Positions 36,618-46,472 of a stretch of 64,000 nucleotides of DNA are shown one piece after another. This stretch comes from Nostoc sp. FACHB-152 (GTDB lineage Bacteria > Cyanobacteriota > Cyanobacteriia > Cyanobacteriales > Nostocaceae). Numbering within the stretch: position 1 is the first letter of the stretch; every line of letters begins with the position of its first letter. The position numbers and the translations under genes were made by a program. The DNA lies in the NCBI RefSeq assembly GCF_014697475.1, contig NZ_JACJRV010000001.1, positions 372,001 through 436,000 of the forward strand, in the 5' to 3' direction. The notes below the pieces were generated by a model that was not told the DNA's origin, searched no databases, and was given only the letters and a program-made list of their open reading frames with translations.

Positions 36618-36650
36618 AGCCACTCTCTTTATTTAGGGAGTGGTTATCTT
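36618..36650 (+). terminator. Likely terminator of psbU
   Basis: AGCCACTCTC (36618-36627) pairs with GGGAGTGGTT (36636-36645), with two G-T pairs, across an 8-base loop. It is followed by a weak T-rich stretch, about 30 bases after the psbU stop. Confidence 0.5.
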
Positions 36651-36738
36651 CATACAGCAGGAAACAGGGAACAGAGGACAGGAAACAGGGTTTTAACCTG
36701 GTATTTTACCTGACGTAGTTTAGAAAAAATTTCCTTAC

Positions 36739-36770
36739 CTCCCCTGCACCCCTGCACCCCTGCACCCCTT
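36739..36770. repeat. CCCCTGCA tandem units before nadB
   Basis: Three to four consecutive CCCCTGCA/CCCCTTA units. A purine-rich partner stretch (36659-36690, GGAAACAGG units) lies upstream. It overlaps the expected promoter and leader of nadB. Confidence 0.65.
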
Positions 36771-36786
36771 ACTTCCCTCTCCAACC

Positions 36787-38448
36787 TTGCCTGAAATAGA
36801 AACTCCCCGCCAATTTGATGTTTTAGTAGTCGGTGCTGGCGCAGCTGGATTATATACAGCACTGTGTTTGCCAGAGTCACTGCAAGTCGGCTTGATTACT
36901 AAAGAAACGGTTACGTTGTCAGCGAGTGATTGGGCGCAAGGCGGTATTGCAGCTGCGATCGCCCCAGAAGATTCGCCACAGTTGCATATTGAAGATACAA
37001 TTCAAGCTGGTGCAGGTTTGTGCGATCGGCAAGCTGTGGAATTCCTTGCCCAAGAAGCCCCTAGCTGCATTCAATCGTTGGTAAATTTAGGCGTAGCTTT
37101 TGACCGTCATGGTAACGCCTTAGCTCTCACTTTAGAAGCTGCCCATTCTCGTAATCGTGTTCTCCACGCTGCTGACACCACAGGTAGAGAAGTCACAACA
37201 ACCTTAACCGCGCAAGTATTACACCGTAAAAATATTCAAGTTATCCAGCAAGCTTTGGCGTTAAGTCTGTGGCTAGAACCTCAAACAGGTCGCTGTCAAG
37301 GAATTAGCCTGTTTTATCAAGGTAAAATTACCTGGGTAAAAGCCAAAGCTGTAATTCTCGCAACTGGTGGTGGTGGTCAAGTATTTGCCCAAACTACTAA
37401 CCCGGCTGTGAGTACAGGCGATGGTGTGGCGATCGCTTGGCGGGCTGGTGCTATATTACGAGATTTGGAATTTGTGCAATTTCATCCTACAGCCCTGACC
37501 AAACCTGGGGCTGATCGCTTTTTGATTAGTGAAGCTGTCAGAGGCGAGGGCGCGCATCTGGTGGATAATGCTGGGCGGCGATTCGCTTTTGACTATCACC
37601 CGGCTGGTGAACTTGCACCTAGAGATGTGGTTAGTAGAGCAATTTTTAGCCATTTACAACGTACAGCCGCAGATCCGGCTACGGCTAATGTGTGGCTAGA
37701 TATGCGTTCCATTCCCCCTGAAAAAATTCGGCATCGCTTCCCCAATATCATCAAGGTTTGTCAGCGATGGGGAATTGATGTGTTTAATGAGCCAATTCCG
37801 GTTGCGCCTGCTGCTCATTATTGGATGGGTGGTATTCTTACAGATTTAATGAATCGCACTAATATTGCTGGGTTATATGCTGTCGGAGAAACTGCTAGTA
37901 CCGGAGTACATGGTGCAAATCGTCTAGCCAGTAATTCTTTGTTGGAATGTATTGTGTTTGGCGCACAGATGGCACATATTCAACTGCCAGAGATCGAGCC
38001 GGAACCAGAAATATCATTGCCTTGGCGTGAGTTTAGCTTGGATATTAATGATGGGCAAACTCAGCAAGCCCAGCTAGAAGCATTGCGCGAGAAGTTACCG
38101 CGATTAGTTTGGCAGAGTGCTGGTATTTGTCGAGAAGAGTCACGATTAGATGAGGCGATCGCTACTGTTGAATCTTGGCAGCAAGACTTTGCTATTCTAC
38201 CTTTAAGCCAATTCTTACTTTCTTTACGTGCCGAAGAACCTGTCAGTTTCAAAATCCCGGATGTAGAACGACAATTAAGGCTTTGGGCAGAAACTCGTAA
38301 TTTATTAGATGTAGCTTACTTAATTCTCAAAAGTGCTGCTTTTAGGACAGAAAGCCGGGGCGGACACTACCGCATCGATTATCCGCAACCTGATCCTAAT
38401 TGGCAAGTTCACACTTTAATACAACACCTTTCCTGGGAGAAATCTTAA
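36787..38448 (+). CDS. nadB: L-aspartate oxidase
   Basis: 553 residues. The FAD enzyme oxidises L-aspartate to iminoaspartate, the first step of de novo NAD synthesis. FAD site: VLVVGAGAAGLYTA near residues 12-25. Substrate and flavin motifs: TLSASDWAQGGIAAA, HAADTTGREVT, RDLEFVQFHPTAL, the active-site loop SEAVRGEGAHLVD and YAVGETASTGVHGANRLASN. The helical C-terminal domain is present. The only start near the expected N-terminus is TTG at 36787 (MPEIETPRQ), right after repeat DNA, with no good ribosome site. Start uncertain, function sure. No other NAD-pathway gene is adjacent. Confidence 0.95.
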   Translation: MPEIETPRQFDVLVVGAGAAGLYTALCLPESLQVGLITKETVTLSASDWAQGGIAAAIAPEDSPQLHIEDTIQAGAGLCDRQAVEFLAQEAPSCIQSLVNLGVAFDRHGNALALTLEAAHSRNRVLHAADTTGREVTTTLTAQVLHRKNIQVIQQALALSLWLEPQTGRCQGISLFYQGKITWVKAKAVILATGGGGQVFAQTTNPAVSTGDGVAIAWRAGAILRDLEFVQFHPTALTKPGADRFLISEAVRGEGAHLVDNAGRRFAFDYHPAGELAPRDVVSRAIFSHLQRTAADPATANVWLDMRSIPPEKIRHRFPNIIKVCQRWGIDVFNEPIPVAPAAHYWMGGILTDLMNRTNIAGLYAVGETASTGVHGANRLASNSLLECIVFGAQMAHIQLPEIEPEPEISLPWREFSLDINDGQTQQAQLEALREKLPRLVWQSAGICREESRLDEAIATVESWQQDFAILPLSQFLLSLRAEEPVSFKIPDVERQLRLWAETRNLLDVAYLILKSAAFRTESRGGHYRIDYPQPDPNWQVHTLIQHLSWEKS

Positions 38449-38599
38449 GCTTTCCACTAGTACAAATAGAGCAACCGTTTAAAATTCCGAAAAAGCCTAT
38501 TCAATAATACTTTTGACTTTTGACTTCCGCCCTGCGGTGCTAGTCTCCACTTATCTTAATACCCATCAGTACTAAATTACTGGTTCAGCAAACCTGGTA

Positions 38600-38839
38600 T
38601 TAGCGCGTACCGCTACCGTATTCACTACTGTCAGGGCCGCCAAAATTAGGTGGGATGTAGATATTTTGTAATTCTTGAGAACTCTTAGAAGGACTAGTTA
38701 AAGTACTGTTTTCTGCCCTACTCAAACCCTTTTCAACTATCATACTCAAGTTACCAGCTGCATCAGCAATTGTGGGAATGCTCAGACAAGTACCGACACA
38801 CAATATTACAACAGTCGCAATTCTTAAATTAATTTTCAT
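38600..38839 (-). CDS. Small exported protein of unknown function
   Basis: 79 residues from the ATG at 38839 (MKINLRIATV); starts at 38878 (GTG) or 38854 are possible. A signal peptide (IATVVILCVGTCLSIPTIADA) has a likely cut after ADA. The mature ~50 residues are Ser/Pro/Gly rich and end IYIPPNFGGPDSSEYGSGTR. A PPN-GGP-GSGTR ending recurs in small secreted proteins of filamentous cyanobacteria, but I know no function. Flanked by a heptamer-like TTGACTT stretch and a long non-coding region. Confidence 0.6.
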   Translation of the reverse strand: MKINLRIATVVILCVGTCLSIPTIADAAGNLSMIVEKGLSRAENSTLTSPSKSSQELQNIYIPPNFGGPDSSEYGSGTR

Positions 38840-39698
38840 AAAGCCTTTATCCATTTCCTGAATTCTGATATTTTCCACAGCTTTTCTACTTACACTAGAT
38901 TCAGTTTTTTATAAAAAAATTATATTTAGATTCAAGTTCTTACGTATAAAAAGTAAGTATGTGAGTGAAATGTGGTTATTAACTGCTAAAGTCGAGGAAT
39001 CGATACTTAGGCGTAGAATCTGCTCGACACTATAAAAAAATATCTTCCAGAAACCTTAATAAACATCAGTCTAAAGTTAGAAATGTGACTTCCCAAAGTG
39101 ATAGATGCTTATTAATTACCTCTATAATGAACCCCCTCAAACATATTAAGTTCATAAAGCGTTTGTTTATATACGTCTAATTACGATAGTAGTAAGTTTA
39201 AAAAAATACATTGCATTTTAAAGTTTACTGAATAAATGCATACACATCAGCAAAGATAAGGAGAATAATTCCGAAAAAGTAACTACTTTATCAATTTTTA
39301 ATTAATTTTAACATTTAAACCTAAGTATAATCATAGAAGAGTTTAAGTACTATTACGTATATATAAAAAAGTTATAATTAAATATAAAATTTATATGATA
39401 AATTAATGTTTTTGACGCAGCTATTTTTGCTTAGATTAGGATGTTGCAAAAAAAATGCCTTAGCTGAATTAACCAGATTTTAGTACATAGATACTATTGT
39501 ACCTAATTCCGGCTCATCCTTAAACCACCAAAGCGTTTTTACCTAACTAATACCAATTCTCTAAAATCGGTCAACACATATTCGCCCTGAAACCTAGACC
39601 AGATCTGATGCATCTTAATTGCCTTAGCGGTAGCGAGCCTGCGAGCGTCCGCCGCAAATTGGGATAGCAATATGCAATTTCAATGGGGAGTCGATTAA
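38840..39698. other. Long AT-rich non-coding region
   Basis: About 860 bases without a convincing coding frame on either strand; most is very AT-rich. Near 39627-39656 sits a GC-rich palindromic stretch (GCGGTAGCGAGCCTGCGAGC..CCGCCGC) of a dispersed type also seen around 44725-44840. No tRNA-like sequence found. Confidence 0.5.
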
Positions 39699-41900
39699 TC
39701 AAGCCAACTCATATCGATTTTTCCCCAAGTGCTTGGCACGGTACATAGCAGCATCTGCTTGTTTAATCAAGGTTGCTGAATCTTGGCTGTTGATGGGATA
39801 GATACTGATGCCAATACTGGCAGAAATTTTAGTAGTATATCCTCCCAACACAATTGGCTCAGTAATGCTAGCTAAAATTTTGGCTGCAACTTTTCCAGCA
39901 ACTTGCATATTAGGAATAGCCCGTAAAATCACAGTAAACTCATCGCCGCCTAAGCGAGAGACTGTATCACCACCCCGTACACAGTTAGTCAGCCTTTGGG
40001 CTACGATCACTAACAAGCGATCGCCCATATCATGCCCTAAGCTATCATTTATCTGTTTAAAGCCATCCAAGTCAATAAATAATAGTCCCATTAATAAATT
40101 GTTTTGGTCTGCCCAATGCAGGGATTCATTAAGTTGTTCCGTAAAAAATTTGCGATTGGATAAACCTGTCAGGGGATCATGGTAAGCCAGATAGCGTAAG
40201 TTATCTTCTTTAAGTTTTAGTTCAGTGTTAGAGCGAAACAATTCAGCCGCAGTGCGCTTAAGTTCTTCTTCCATTAACTTGCGCTGGGTAATATCTCGAA
40301 TTACTCCCACTAAAAAGAAATTCCCCGCCGCATCTTTGTGGAGCGATCGCTTAGTAGCAATTAAATGAGTTTCCCCTTTAGAATCAGTGAATTCTTCCTC
40401 ATTTTCCTGCGGTTTTTGCGTTAAAAAAACTAGCTCATCTTGCTGGCGAAAAACATCGGCTTCATGTTTCGGAAAAAAATCATAATATGACTTTTGAAGT
40501 AATACACTGCCAGGATAACCAATGAACTGGCAATAAGCTTCATTTAATACAATCAACTGATGTTGTTCATTTTTTACAAAGATGGGATCAGGGATTGAAT
40601 TGATAATTCGATGTAGGAACTCTCTAGAACGTTTCACCTCTTCTTGCATATAAACAATGCGAAAAAGCATCAATAATGACGTGCTAATAAAGCTTAATAA
40701 TCCCGGAACAAATGGTATCCAAAATCCTGACAAGAATGCCAAATAACTAATAGAAACTAATAATAATAAAGATAGTAAAAGTATATAAATAATCTTGCTT
40801 AATGATTTTATTTTCCAAATTATTGCAGACCCCATATAAGACCAAGCAAAAACCCATAAGTACTCCCAAAATTTCGGGCAAACTTTTAATAAAGGTCGTC
40901 CTGTAAGGGCAGATGATATTAACTCACTGATAAAATAAGCTTGCAGTTCGATACCAGCAACAGGCTTGGCTGCACCCTGTATTTGACTAGAGTAGGGAAT
41001 AAAGACAAAATCTTGTAGACTCGTTGCAGTGGAACCAATTAAGACGATGCGATCGCGTATCCAACTGATGGGAACTTTACCATCAAGTACATCGCTCAGT
41101 GATACTTGGCGGAAACTACAAGATTTTTGATAATATTTTTCACAGGAAGGCTTGGGGAAATTAGCTAGAATTTGATAGCCTTTATCATCAGCCCCGACAT
41201 AACCGCCATCATTCTTTTGAAAACGGATAAATACAGCCTTACCCAACTTTAAGTAATCAGAGTTAGCTGCTTTTTGAGGTGAAATTCCCTCATTTTTTAA
41301 ATATAGTAAAGCTAACTTCAAGGCAAAACTTTCGTGGTCTTTATTGTTGATATGCCAATAGAGCAAACTACGCCTGACTTTACCATCGGGATCATACAAT
41401 ACGTTATTAAAACCTACTTGCTGCCGAGCTAGTCCTAGTGGGGGAGAAACTTGAGTCTTTTTGTTACTGTTCAATACTTCAATGCCGACCAAGTTTGGCA
41501 TTGAGCGATAAACATTCACTAAAGCTTCATGACCTGGCTTGACTTCTAAATCCCTGTATATATCTAAGCCAATAGCACGAGGTTGATATACTTGTAATTT
41601 TTGTAATAACTGAGCAATTATCCCATCTGGGATTGGCCAGTCTTTCACTCGGCGCAAAGAAGGTTCATCAATCGCTACGATTGTGATGCGATTATCTAGT
41701 GGCTCGTTTGGACGTAAAAGAAAAAATTGATCTAATCCTGCTAATTCTAAGGATTGCAAGATTCCTATAGATCTCAAGATTAAAATGCACGCTGCAACGC
41801 TCAAAGAGACAATCAACTCTCTATATTTTCGACCAAGCGGCTGTTTCAGCCTCAAAGCTAATTTGACAAAATTCTTGCCTAGCTGCTTACTCATTCCCAT
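39699..41900 (-). CDS. CHASE2-PAS-GGDEF diguanylate cyclase
   Basis: 733 residues. A membrane helix near 28-48 leads to an extracytoplasmic CHASE2 sensor domain (LELAGLDQFFLLRP, ITIVAIDEPSLRRV, RAIGLDIYRD, VLIGSTATSLQDF). Three further helices at ~345-420 follow, then a PAS/PAC domain (RIINSIPDPIFVKNEQ, VIRDITQRKLMEEEL). The C-terminal GGDEF domain (DPLTGLSNRKFF, RLGGDEFTVIL) has an intact GGDEF motif and an upstream RGGD that fits the inhibitory I-site. It should make c-di-GMP in response to an outside signal. No operon partner. ATG at 41900; 41894 is also possible. Confidence 0.94.
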   Translation of the reverse strand: MGMSKQLGKNFVKLALRLKQPLGRKYRELIVSLSVAACILILRSIGILQSLELAGLDQFFLLRPNEPLDNRITIVAIDEPSLRRVKDWPIPDGIIAQLLQKLQVYQPRAIGLDIYRDLEVKPGHEALVNVYRSMPNLVGIEVLNSNKKTQVSPPLGLARQQVGFNNVLYDPDGKVRRSLLYWHINNKDHESFALKLALLYLKNEGISPQKAANSDYLKLGKAVFIRFQKNDGGYVGADDKGYQILANFPKPSCEKYYQKSCSFRQVSLSDVLDGKVPISWIRDRIVLIGSTATSLQDFVFIPYSSQIQGAAKPVAGIELQAYFISELISSALTGRPLLKVCPKFWEYLWVFAWSYMGSAIIWKIKSLSKIIYILLLSLLLLVSISYLAFLSGFWIPFVPGLLSFISTSLLMLFRIVYMQEEVKRSREFLHRIINSIPDPIFVKNEQHQLIVLNEAYCQFIGYPGSVLLQKSYYDFFPKHEADVFRQQDELVFLTQKPQENEEEFTDSKGETHLIATKRSLHKDAAGNFFLVGVIRDITQRKLMEEELKRTAAELFRSNTELKLKEDNLRYLAYHDPLTGLSNRKFFTEQLNESLHWADQNNLLMGLLFIDLDGFKQINDSLGHDMGDRLLVIVAQRLTNCVRGGDTVSRLGGDEFTVILRAIPNMQVAGKVAAKILASITEPIVLGGYTTKISASIGISIYPINSQDSATLIKQADAAMYRAKHLGKNRYELA

Positions 41901-42471
41901 TACCTAGTGGGGAGAAATATTTCTATTTTGTATAGCCATCACTTAGCTAATAAATAACTAGCAAATATAGCTTGTATATCACCGTATTCATTTTTTAAGA
42001 AACTTGGCAGTTAAGTTAAGTTACACAAAACAAGTTGAAGTATTGTTAAACAAGTATTCCTCATAATGGTTTATTCTTAAGCCGAATGTCATCAGTATTA
42101 CTGAACTGATTAAGAATAAGTTGAGGATAAATATTGTTTACTATTAATAAAAATATATTTTTGTTTGTTTAAAAGTGACATTTTTTTGCTAAATCAAAAG
42201 GAAAACATTTATTGTTATATAGCAAACTATGTAGGAGATCCAAACAAATCTGTTGCAAGAGTGCCTATTGCCTGACTCCAAGACTAGTTTGTAAATTCAG
42301 TAGGATTGCTATAGCTTATTTCAAGCTTCCTTTTACCTATTCATAGTTCCCGAAGATGAAATTTATTAACCTGAAAAAATAAATAAGTCAACTGGCAGTA
42401 AGTTGGTACTTTTAGCCAGTTGACTAATTAGGAAGAGTTTTAATTTCACACAACCGTCTTGGTGACAGTGA
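41901..42471. other. AT-rich intergenic region
   Basis: About 570 bases between two minus-strand genes. No coding frame, terminator-like stem or repeat family stands out. It should contain the promoter of the CHASE2-GGDEF gene at its left and the 3' end of the VKOR unit at its right. Confidence 0.4.
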
Positions 42472-43458
42472 TTATTTAAAGTACTTGAAATTAGTTGGCC
42501 CTGTATAACCAGTAATTTTTGCTAGTTCCGCTAGATTTTGGACTCCACTGTACGTTTGACCATTAATAATCCATGTCGGAAAAGATTGTATTTTTGCAGC
42601 TTGACATAATTCTGGTTTACCTTGAGGGCTATCTGCCATACATTCTACTTTGACATTATTATCATTAATAATTTGATAAGCTTCTTTACCAAAGATGAGC
42701 TTTTGTTCGTGGCAGTGCGGACACCAATAAGCAACGTATTCTTTCGCTCCAACCTTCACTAAATGTTTTGCTAAAGCAATTTCTGCCTCACCAGAGGTTG
42801 TCGTAATTTCCCAACCAAATGCTGGGTTAGGGTCTTGTGTTGGTGTGAAGGTAATTTGTTGTGGCGCACCATTTGAGCCAGTGGCATCAGGTGTTTTATT
42901 AACACCTGCGTAAACGCCCAAAGTACCAATCAGCGTCACCATCCCCACAATAATAGCGGTAAAGAAGATTTGCCCAATATCTTCCCAAGTACGGCCGAGA
43001 ATCGTCAGTACTAACATACTGGTGGAAAATAGAGCCGAGGCTATGCAGTAAGGACAAATAGCTTGAATTCGGAAAGCCAACACATACATTAAGTAGCCAC
43101 TGAAAACGGTCATGGCGATCGCGCCCACCAACAATAGAAACCACGTATAGTTTTCTATTTGTTTGCGCTGGTTGTTGTCTCCTGATTTCCAAGCGAAGGG
43201 AGCCAAAGCCAGGATCACCATACTGATGTACGCCAAACATCCAAATAAGGCTAATGGCTGTCCAAAAACGGTACCCCAAGGGCTAGAAAGTACGTCATTA
43301 CAACCTCTAGTGCCAACTTGCGCTACACAAGCTGCACTGCCTCCTGTTAACTTTTCGATGGTGAGATAGCCTGTGACTATCGCACCAAATCCGGCGATCG
43401 CGGCAATTATTGGGCGCGACCATTTATGAATCCAAGGAGTAGAACGGCGGCGAATCAT
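42472..43458 (-). CDS. VKOR-thioredoxin fusion, thiol oxidase for disulfide formation
   Basis: 328 residues. The N-terminal ~185 residues are a vitamin K epoxide reductase homologue with about five membrane helices. Its redox cysteines are C44 and C53 (AACVAQVGTRGCNDVL) and the quinone-side CPYC at 135-138. The C-terminal thioredoxin-like domain has CPHC at 246-249, extra cysteines C273 and C285, and the cis-Pro loop SFPTWIING. This is the classic cyanobacterial DsbB/DsbA-like fusion that oxidises lumenal or periplasmic proteins and passes electrons to quinone; it is needed for photosystem assembly in related organisms. All cysteines are present. ATG at 43458. Confidence 0.95.
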   Translation of the reverse strand: MIRRRSTPWIHKWSRPIIAAIAGFGAIVTGYLTIEKLTGGSAACVAQVGTRGCNDVLSSPWGTVFGQPLALFGCLAYISMVILALAPFAWKSGDNNQRKQIENYTWFLLLVGAIAMTVFSGYLMYVLAFRIQAICPYCIASALFSTSMLVLTILGRTWEDIGQIFFTAIIVGMVTLIGTLGVYAGVNKTPDATGSNGAPQQITFTPTQDPNPAFGWEITTTSGEAEIALAKHLVKVGAKEYVAYWCPHCHEQKLIFGKEAYQIINDNNVKVECMADSPQGKPELCQAAKIQSFPTWIINGQTYSGVQNLAELAKITGYTGPTNFKYFK

Positions 43459-43473
43459 AACTGCTGTTGAGAA

Positions 43474-43593
43474 TTGGGGAATGGGGAGTAGAAAGAGGAA
43501 ACGGGGCAGGGGGCAGGGGGCAGGGGGGATGAAATTACAGTAATGCTGTTTGTCTCCGTTGCCTTTTCTTCCCCACTCCCCACTCCCTACTGT
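43474..43593. repeat. G-rich foldback with GGGGCAG heptamers
   Basis: GGGGAATGGGGAGTAG (43476-43491) is mirrored by CCCCACTCCCCACTCC (43571-43586). Inside the left arm lie GGGGCAG units (43503-43525). It fills the gap between the btpA and VKOR genes. Confidence 0.7.
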
Positions 43594-44442
43594 CTAAGAA
43601 TGTAACTTTACTTGTTCCGTAGATTTGCTTGTGCTTTTAGAGTTCCAACTCCGACGCGCAGCTTCGACAAACTGACTAACACGAATCGGATCGATTGGTT
43701 GGTCAATCCGACCATGACGTTTTAAGGAACTCGAAACTATCACACCATCTGCTGCCTGCAACAGTGTAGCAATATTTTCCCAATCGGCTCCACTACCTAT
43801 AAATACTGGTGTTCCGTTGGCTGCGCCACAAGCTAGTTCTAAATCTTCCTGGCTAGGAGGGCTACCTGTAGCCCAGCCAGATAAAATTACTGCGTCGGCT
43901 AAACCTCTTTCTATTGTGTCTTTAACGGCAACTGTGAGATTAGGAGAACTTAAAGGCCGGGCGTGCTTAACTAATACATCTGCCAGGATTTTGACATCAG
44001 AGCCTAATTCCCGACGATAACGTAGTAACTGATGGGCTTCGCCTTCAATTAATCCTTGATCGGTTGCCATTACTCCTGTTAAGACATTCACACGGATAAA
44101 TTCCGCCCGCACACAACTAGCGATCGCGATCGCGCTTTTGGCATCATTCCGCAATACATTTAAACCTAGAGGCAAGGTTACTAAATTTTGTATCCTTTGC
44201 ACCACCACAGTCATAGCACTCACAACTGCCGGATCTACCTGATTTTTCGTAAATGGTGCGTCGAAAAAATTTTCTACAATAATCCCATCTACTCCGCCAC
44301 TGGCAAGAGCAGTTGCTTCTTGTTCGGCACGGTCAATCACCGCTTTTAGGCTCCCTCCCCAACGGGGTGAGGTGGGTAATGGCAGTAGGTGAACTACGCC
44401 AATAATTGGTGTACGAGTTTTAAAGATCTGATATAAGTCCAC
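43594..44442 (-). CDS. btpA: BtpA family protein (photosystem I biogenesis)
   Basis: 282 residues with a TIM-barrel-like order. Motifs: TPIIGVVHLLPLPTSPRWGG at the start, GVDGIIVENFFDAPF, LPLGLNVLRNDAKSAIAIA, ILADVLVKHARPL, AVILSGWATGSPP and TPVFIGSGADWENI. These are the hallmarks of BtpA, a thylakoid-associated protein that stabilises the photosystem I core proteins PsaA/PsaB in Synechocystis. The barrel resembles phosphate-binding enzymes, so a catalytic role is possible. GTG start at 44442. Same strand as the VKOR-Trx gene but separated from it by repeat DNA. Confidence 0.92.
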   Translation of the reverse strand: MDLYQIFKTRTPIIGVVHLLPLPTSPRWGGSLKAVIDRAEQEATALASGGVDGIIVENFFDAPFTKNQVDPAVVSAMTVVVQRIQNLVTLPLGLNVLRNDAKSAIAIASCVRAEFIRVNVLTGVMATDQGLIEGEAHQLLRYRRELGSDVKILADVLVKHARPLSSPNLTVAVKDTIERGLADAVILSGWATGSPPSQEDLELACGAANGTPVFIGSGADWENIATLLQAADGVIVSSSLKRHGRIDQPIDPIRVSQFVEAARRSWNSKSTSKSTEQVKLHS

Positions 44443-45097
44443 GTCTTCAAATATTATTCAGAGATCAAGGAATAGGGAATGGGTTTTAGGATAAATTCAC
44501 CTAGCTCCCATTTTCTCGTCTCACGTCCCTAGTTCCTTGATTAGCATTAATGTGTTCGCTGGTACTGGTTTTACTACTTCCATCTGCGGATGGAATTTGG
44601 CATAAAACGTTCCATAAGATATGTTAAGATAAAACCTGGCTACAAGAGGAGTTTGCCACTCACAAGACGCAAAGCAGTTTCCCTTCGTTTAGGCATCTTG
44701 TCTAAGCATCAGGGCAGCATTACTGCTTGATTAGGCGTAGTCGCAAGCGCGATTTCCCTGAGGGTAGCGACTTCTCACAACCAGCCTTTTGGGCGGCTTC
44801 CCGATGGGTAAATTTACAACGCATACGCTGCGGTAGTGTAAAATACTAACAGGCGAATTGTTAAAAAATATTACAAGTGTCCAAAATATTCAAAGACACT
44901 CTGATTTACCCTGGGAAACAGACTAATAGTAGACATAATCATAGCATGACCGCAAACTATCCAGGTCATAACTCCACTCTCCAGTTACTGATAGTGGAAA
45001 ATTCTACCTGGGCGTTGTCAGCAAAAAGGTGTGCATTACAAAGCGCAAAGTCACCGCCCTTTGTGTGACTAGAAGAAAAAACCTCAGAAATTAAAGT
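44443..45097. other. Long leader/intergenic region before rimO-crhR
   Basis: About 650 bases with no convincing gene; a frame at 44877-45068 lacks family features. It holds a foldback (44464-44541, ATCAAGGAA..TTCCTTGAT) and palindromic dispersed repeats at 44725-44840. A possible hairpin sits close to the rimO start: ACAAAGCGC and CCCTTTGTG near 45037-45066. The promoter of the rimO-crhR unit must lie here, so a long 5' leader is possible. Confidence 0.45.
44725..44840. repeat. GC-rich palindromic dispersed repeats
   Basis: GCGATTTCCCTGAGGGTAGC (44749-44768) centres on CCCTGAGGG. It is followed by GGGCGGCTTCCCGATGGG and GCATACGCTGCGGTAG. Such short palindromic units recur in Nostoc-type genomes, and a related one lies near 39627. 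Confidence 0.5.
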
Positions 45098-46417
45098 ATG
45101 GGTGAAAAGCCAACAATAGCAATATCTCATTTAGGCTGCGAAAAGAATAGAATAGATACAGAACATATGCTAGGGCTGCTAGTAGAAGCAGGTTATGGCA
45201 TAGATACAAATGAAGAATTAGCTGATTACGTTATCGTTAATACTTGTAGTTTTATTGAAGCAGCTAGAGAAGAATCTGTCAGAACTTTAGTAGAATTGGC
45301 AGAGTCCAATAAAAAAATCGTAATAACAGGCTGCATGGCGCAGCACTTTCAAGAGCAATTATTGGAAGAGTTGCCAGAAGCAGTAGCAGTGGTAGGGACA
45401 GGCGACTATCATAAAATCGTCAATGTCATCGAGCGGGCGCAACAAGGAGAGCGTGTTAAACAAATTACCGCCGAACCAACTTACATCGCCGATGAAACCA
45501 CACCGCGTTACCGCACAACAACAGAGGGTGTTGCCTACCTGAGAGTGGCTGAAGGATGCGATTATCGATGTGCGTTTTGTATTATTCCTTATCTGCGAGG
45601 TAATCAGCGATCGCGTACCATTGAATCGATTGTGGCGGAAGCCGAGCAGTTAGCCAGCCAAGGCGTAAAAGAAATCATTTTGATTTCGCAAATCACTACT
45701 AATTATGGATTGGATATTTACGGCAAGCCGAAACTAGCCGAATTACTCCGAGCTTTAGGAAAAGTGGATATACCTTGGATTAGAGTGCATTACGCCTATC
45801 CCACAGGATTGACCCCAGATGTAATTGCGGCAATCCAAGAAACGCCCAACGTATTACCTTACTTGGATTTGCCCTTGCAACATTCTCATCCTGAGATTCT
45901 GCGCTCTATGAACCGTCCTTGGCAAGGGCGGGTAAATAATGAAATTATCGAGCGCATCAAAACTGCACTACCAACAGCAGTATTGCGGACAACATTTATT
46001 GTTGGTTTCCCAGGAGAAACCGCAGAGCATTTCGAGCATCTACTCAACTTCGTGCAGCAGCATGAATTTGACCATGTTGGTGTCTTTACTTTTTCACCAG
46101 AAGAAGGAACCCCCGCTTACAGTCTGCCCAATCAGTTACCCCAAGAACTCATGGACGAACGGCGGCAAAGACTTATGGAACTTCAGCAGCCTATTTCTTG
46201 GCGGAAAAATCAACAGGAAGTCGGCAAAGTAGTTGATGTCCTGATTGAGCAAGAAAATCCTGAAAGTGGAGAATTAATTGGTCGTTCAAGCAGAAGTTCG
46301 CCAGAAGTTGATGGTCTGGTGTATGTCACAGGCGTAGCGAAATTAGGAACAATTGTGCCAGTAGAAATTCGCAGTGCCGATACTTATGACCTCTACGGTC
46401 AAGTTGTCCTGAATTAG
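45098..46417 (+). CDS. rimO: Ribosomal protein S12 methylthiotransferase
   Basis: 439 residues. Adds a methylthio group to a conserved Asp of ribosomal protein S12. UPF0004 domain: [15 protein letters not shown] (C14), [14 protein letters not shown] (C50) and ITGCMAQ (C79). Radical SAM domain: C154, C158 and C161 in [17 protein letters not shown]. The C-terminal TRAM domain ends [14 protein letters not shown]. The LGCEKN start and short DTEHM stretch point to RimO rather than MiaB. First gene of a pair with a DEAD-box helicase 55 bases downstream, the same order as the dicistronic rimO-crhR unit of Synechocystis. ATG at 45098. Confidence 0.96.
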   Translation: MGEKPTIAISHLGCEKNRIDTEHMLGLLVEAGYGIDTNEELADYVIVNTCSFIEAAREESVRTLVELAESNKKIVITGCMAQHFQEQLLEELPEAVAVVGTGDYHKIVNVIERAQQGERVKQITAEPTYIADETTPRYRTTTEGVAYLRVAEGCDYRCAFCIIPYLRGNQRSRTIESIVAEAEQLASQGVKEIILISQITTNYGLDIYGKPKLAELLRALGKVDIPWIRVHYAYPTGLTPDVIAAIQETPNVLPYLDLPLQHSHPEILRSMNRPWQGRVNNEIIERIKTALPTAVLRTTFIVGFPGETAEHFEHLLNFVQQHEFDHVGVFTFSPEEGTPAYSLPNQLPQELMDERRQRLMELQQPISWRKNQQEVGKVVDVLIEQENPESGELIGRSSRSSPEVDGLVYVTGVAKLGTIVPVEIRSADTYDLYGQVVLN

Positions 46418-46472
46418 AGATAGATTTCGATTTTTCAGTCTAAAAGTAAAAAAACAAAATCTAGGAGAATTG

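Noticed and set aside
38840-39698. Searched for a tRNA or structured RNA in the longest gene-free stretch
   Set aside because: No T-loop-like GGTTCGAATCC or cloverleaf arms and no terminator hairpin were seen.
44877-45068. Small frame in the rimO leader
   Set aside because: Polar, unpatterned product, no ribosome site, inside a region of repeats.
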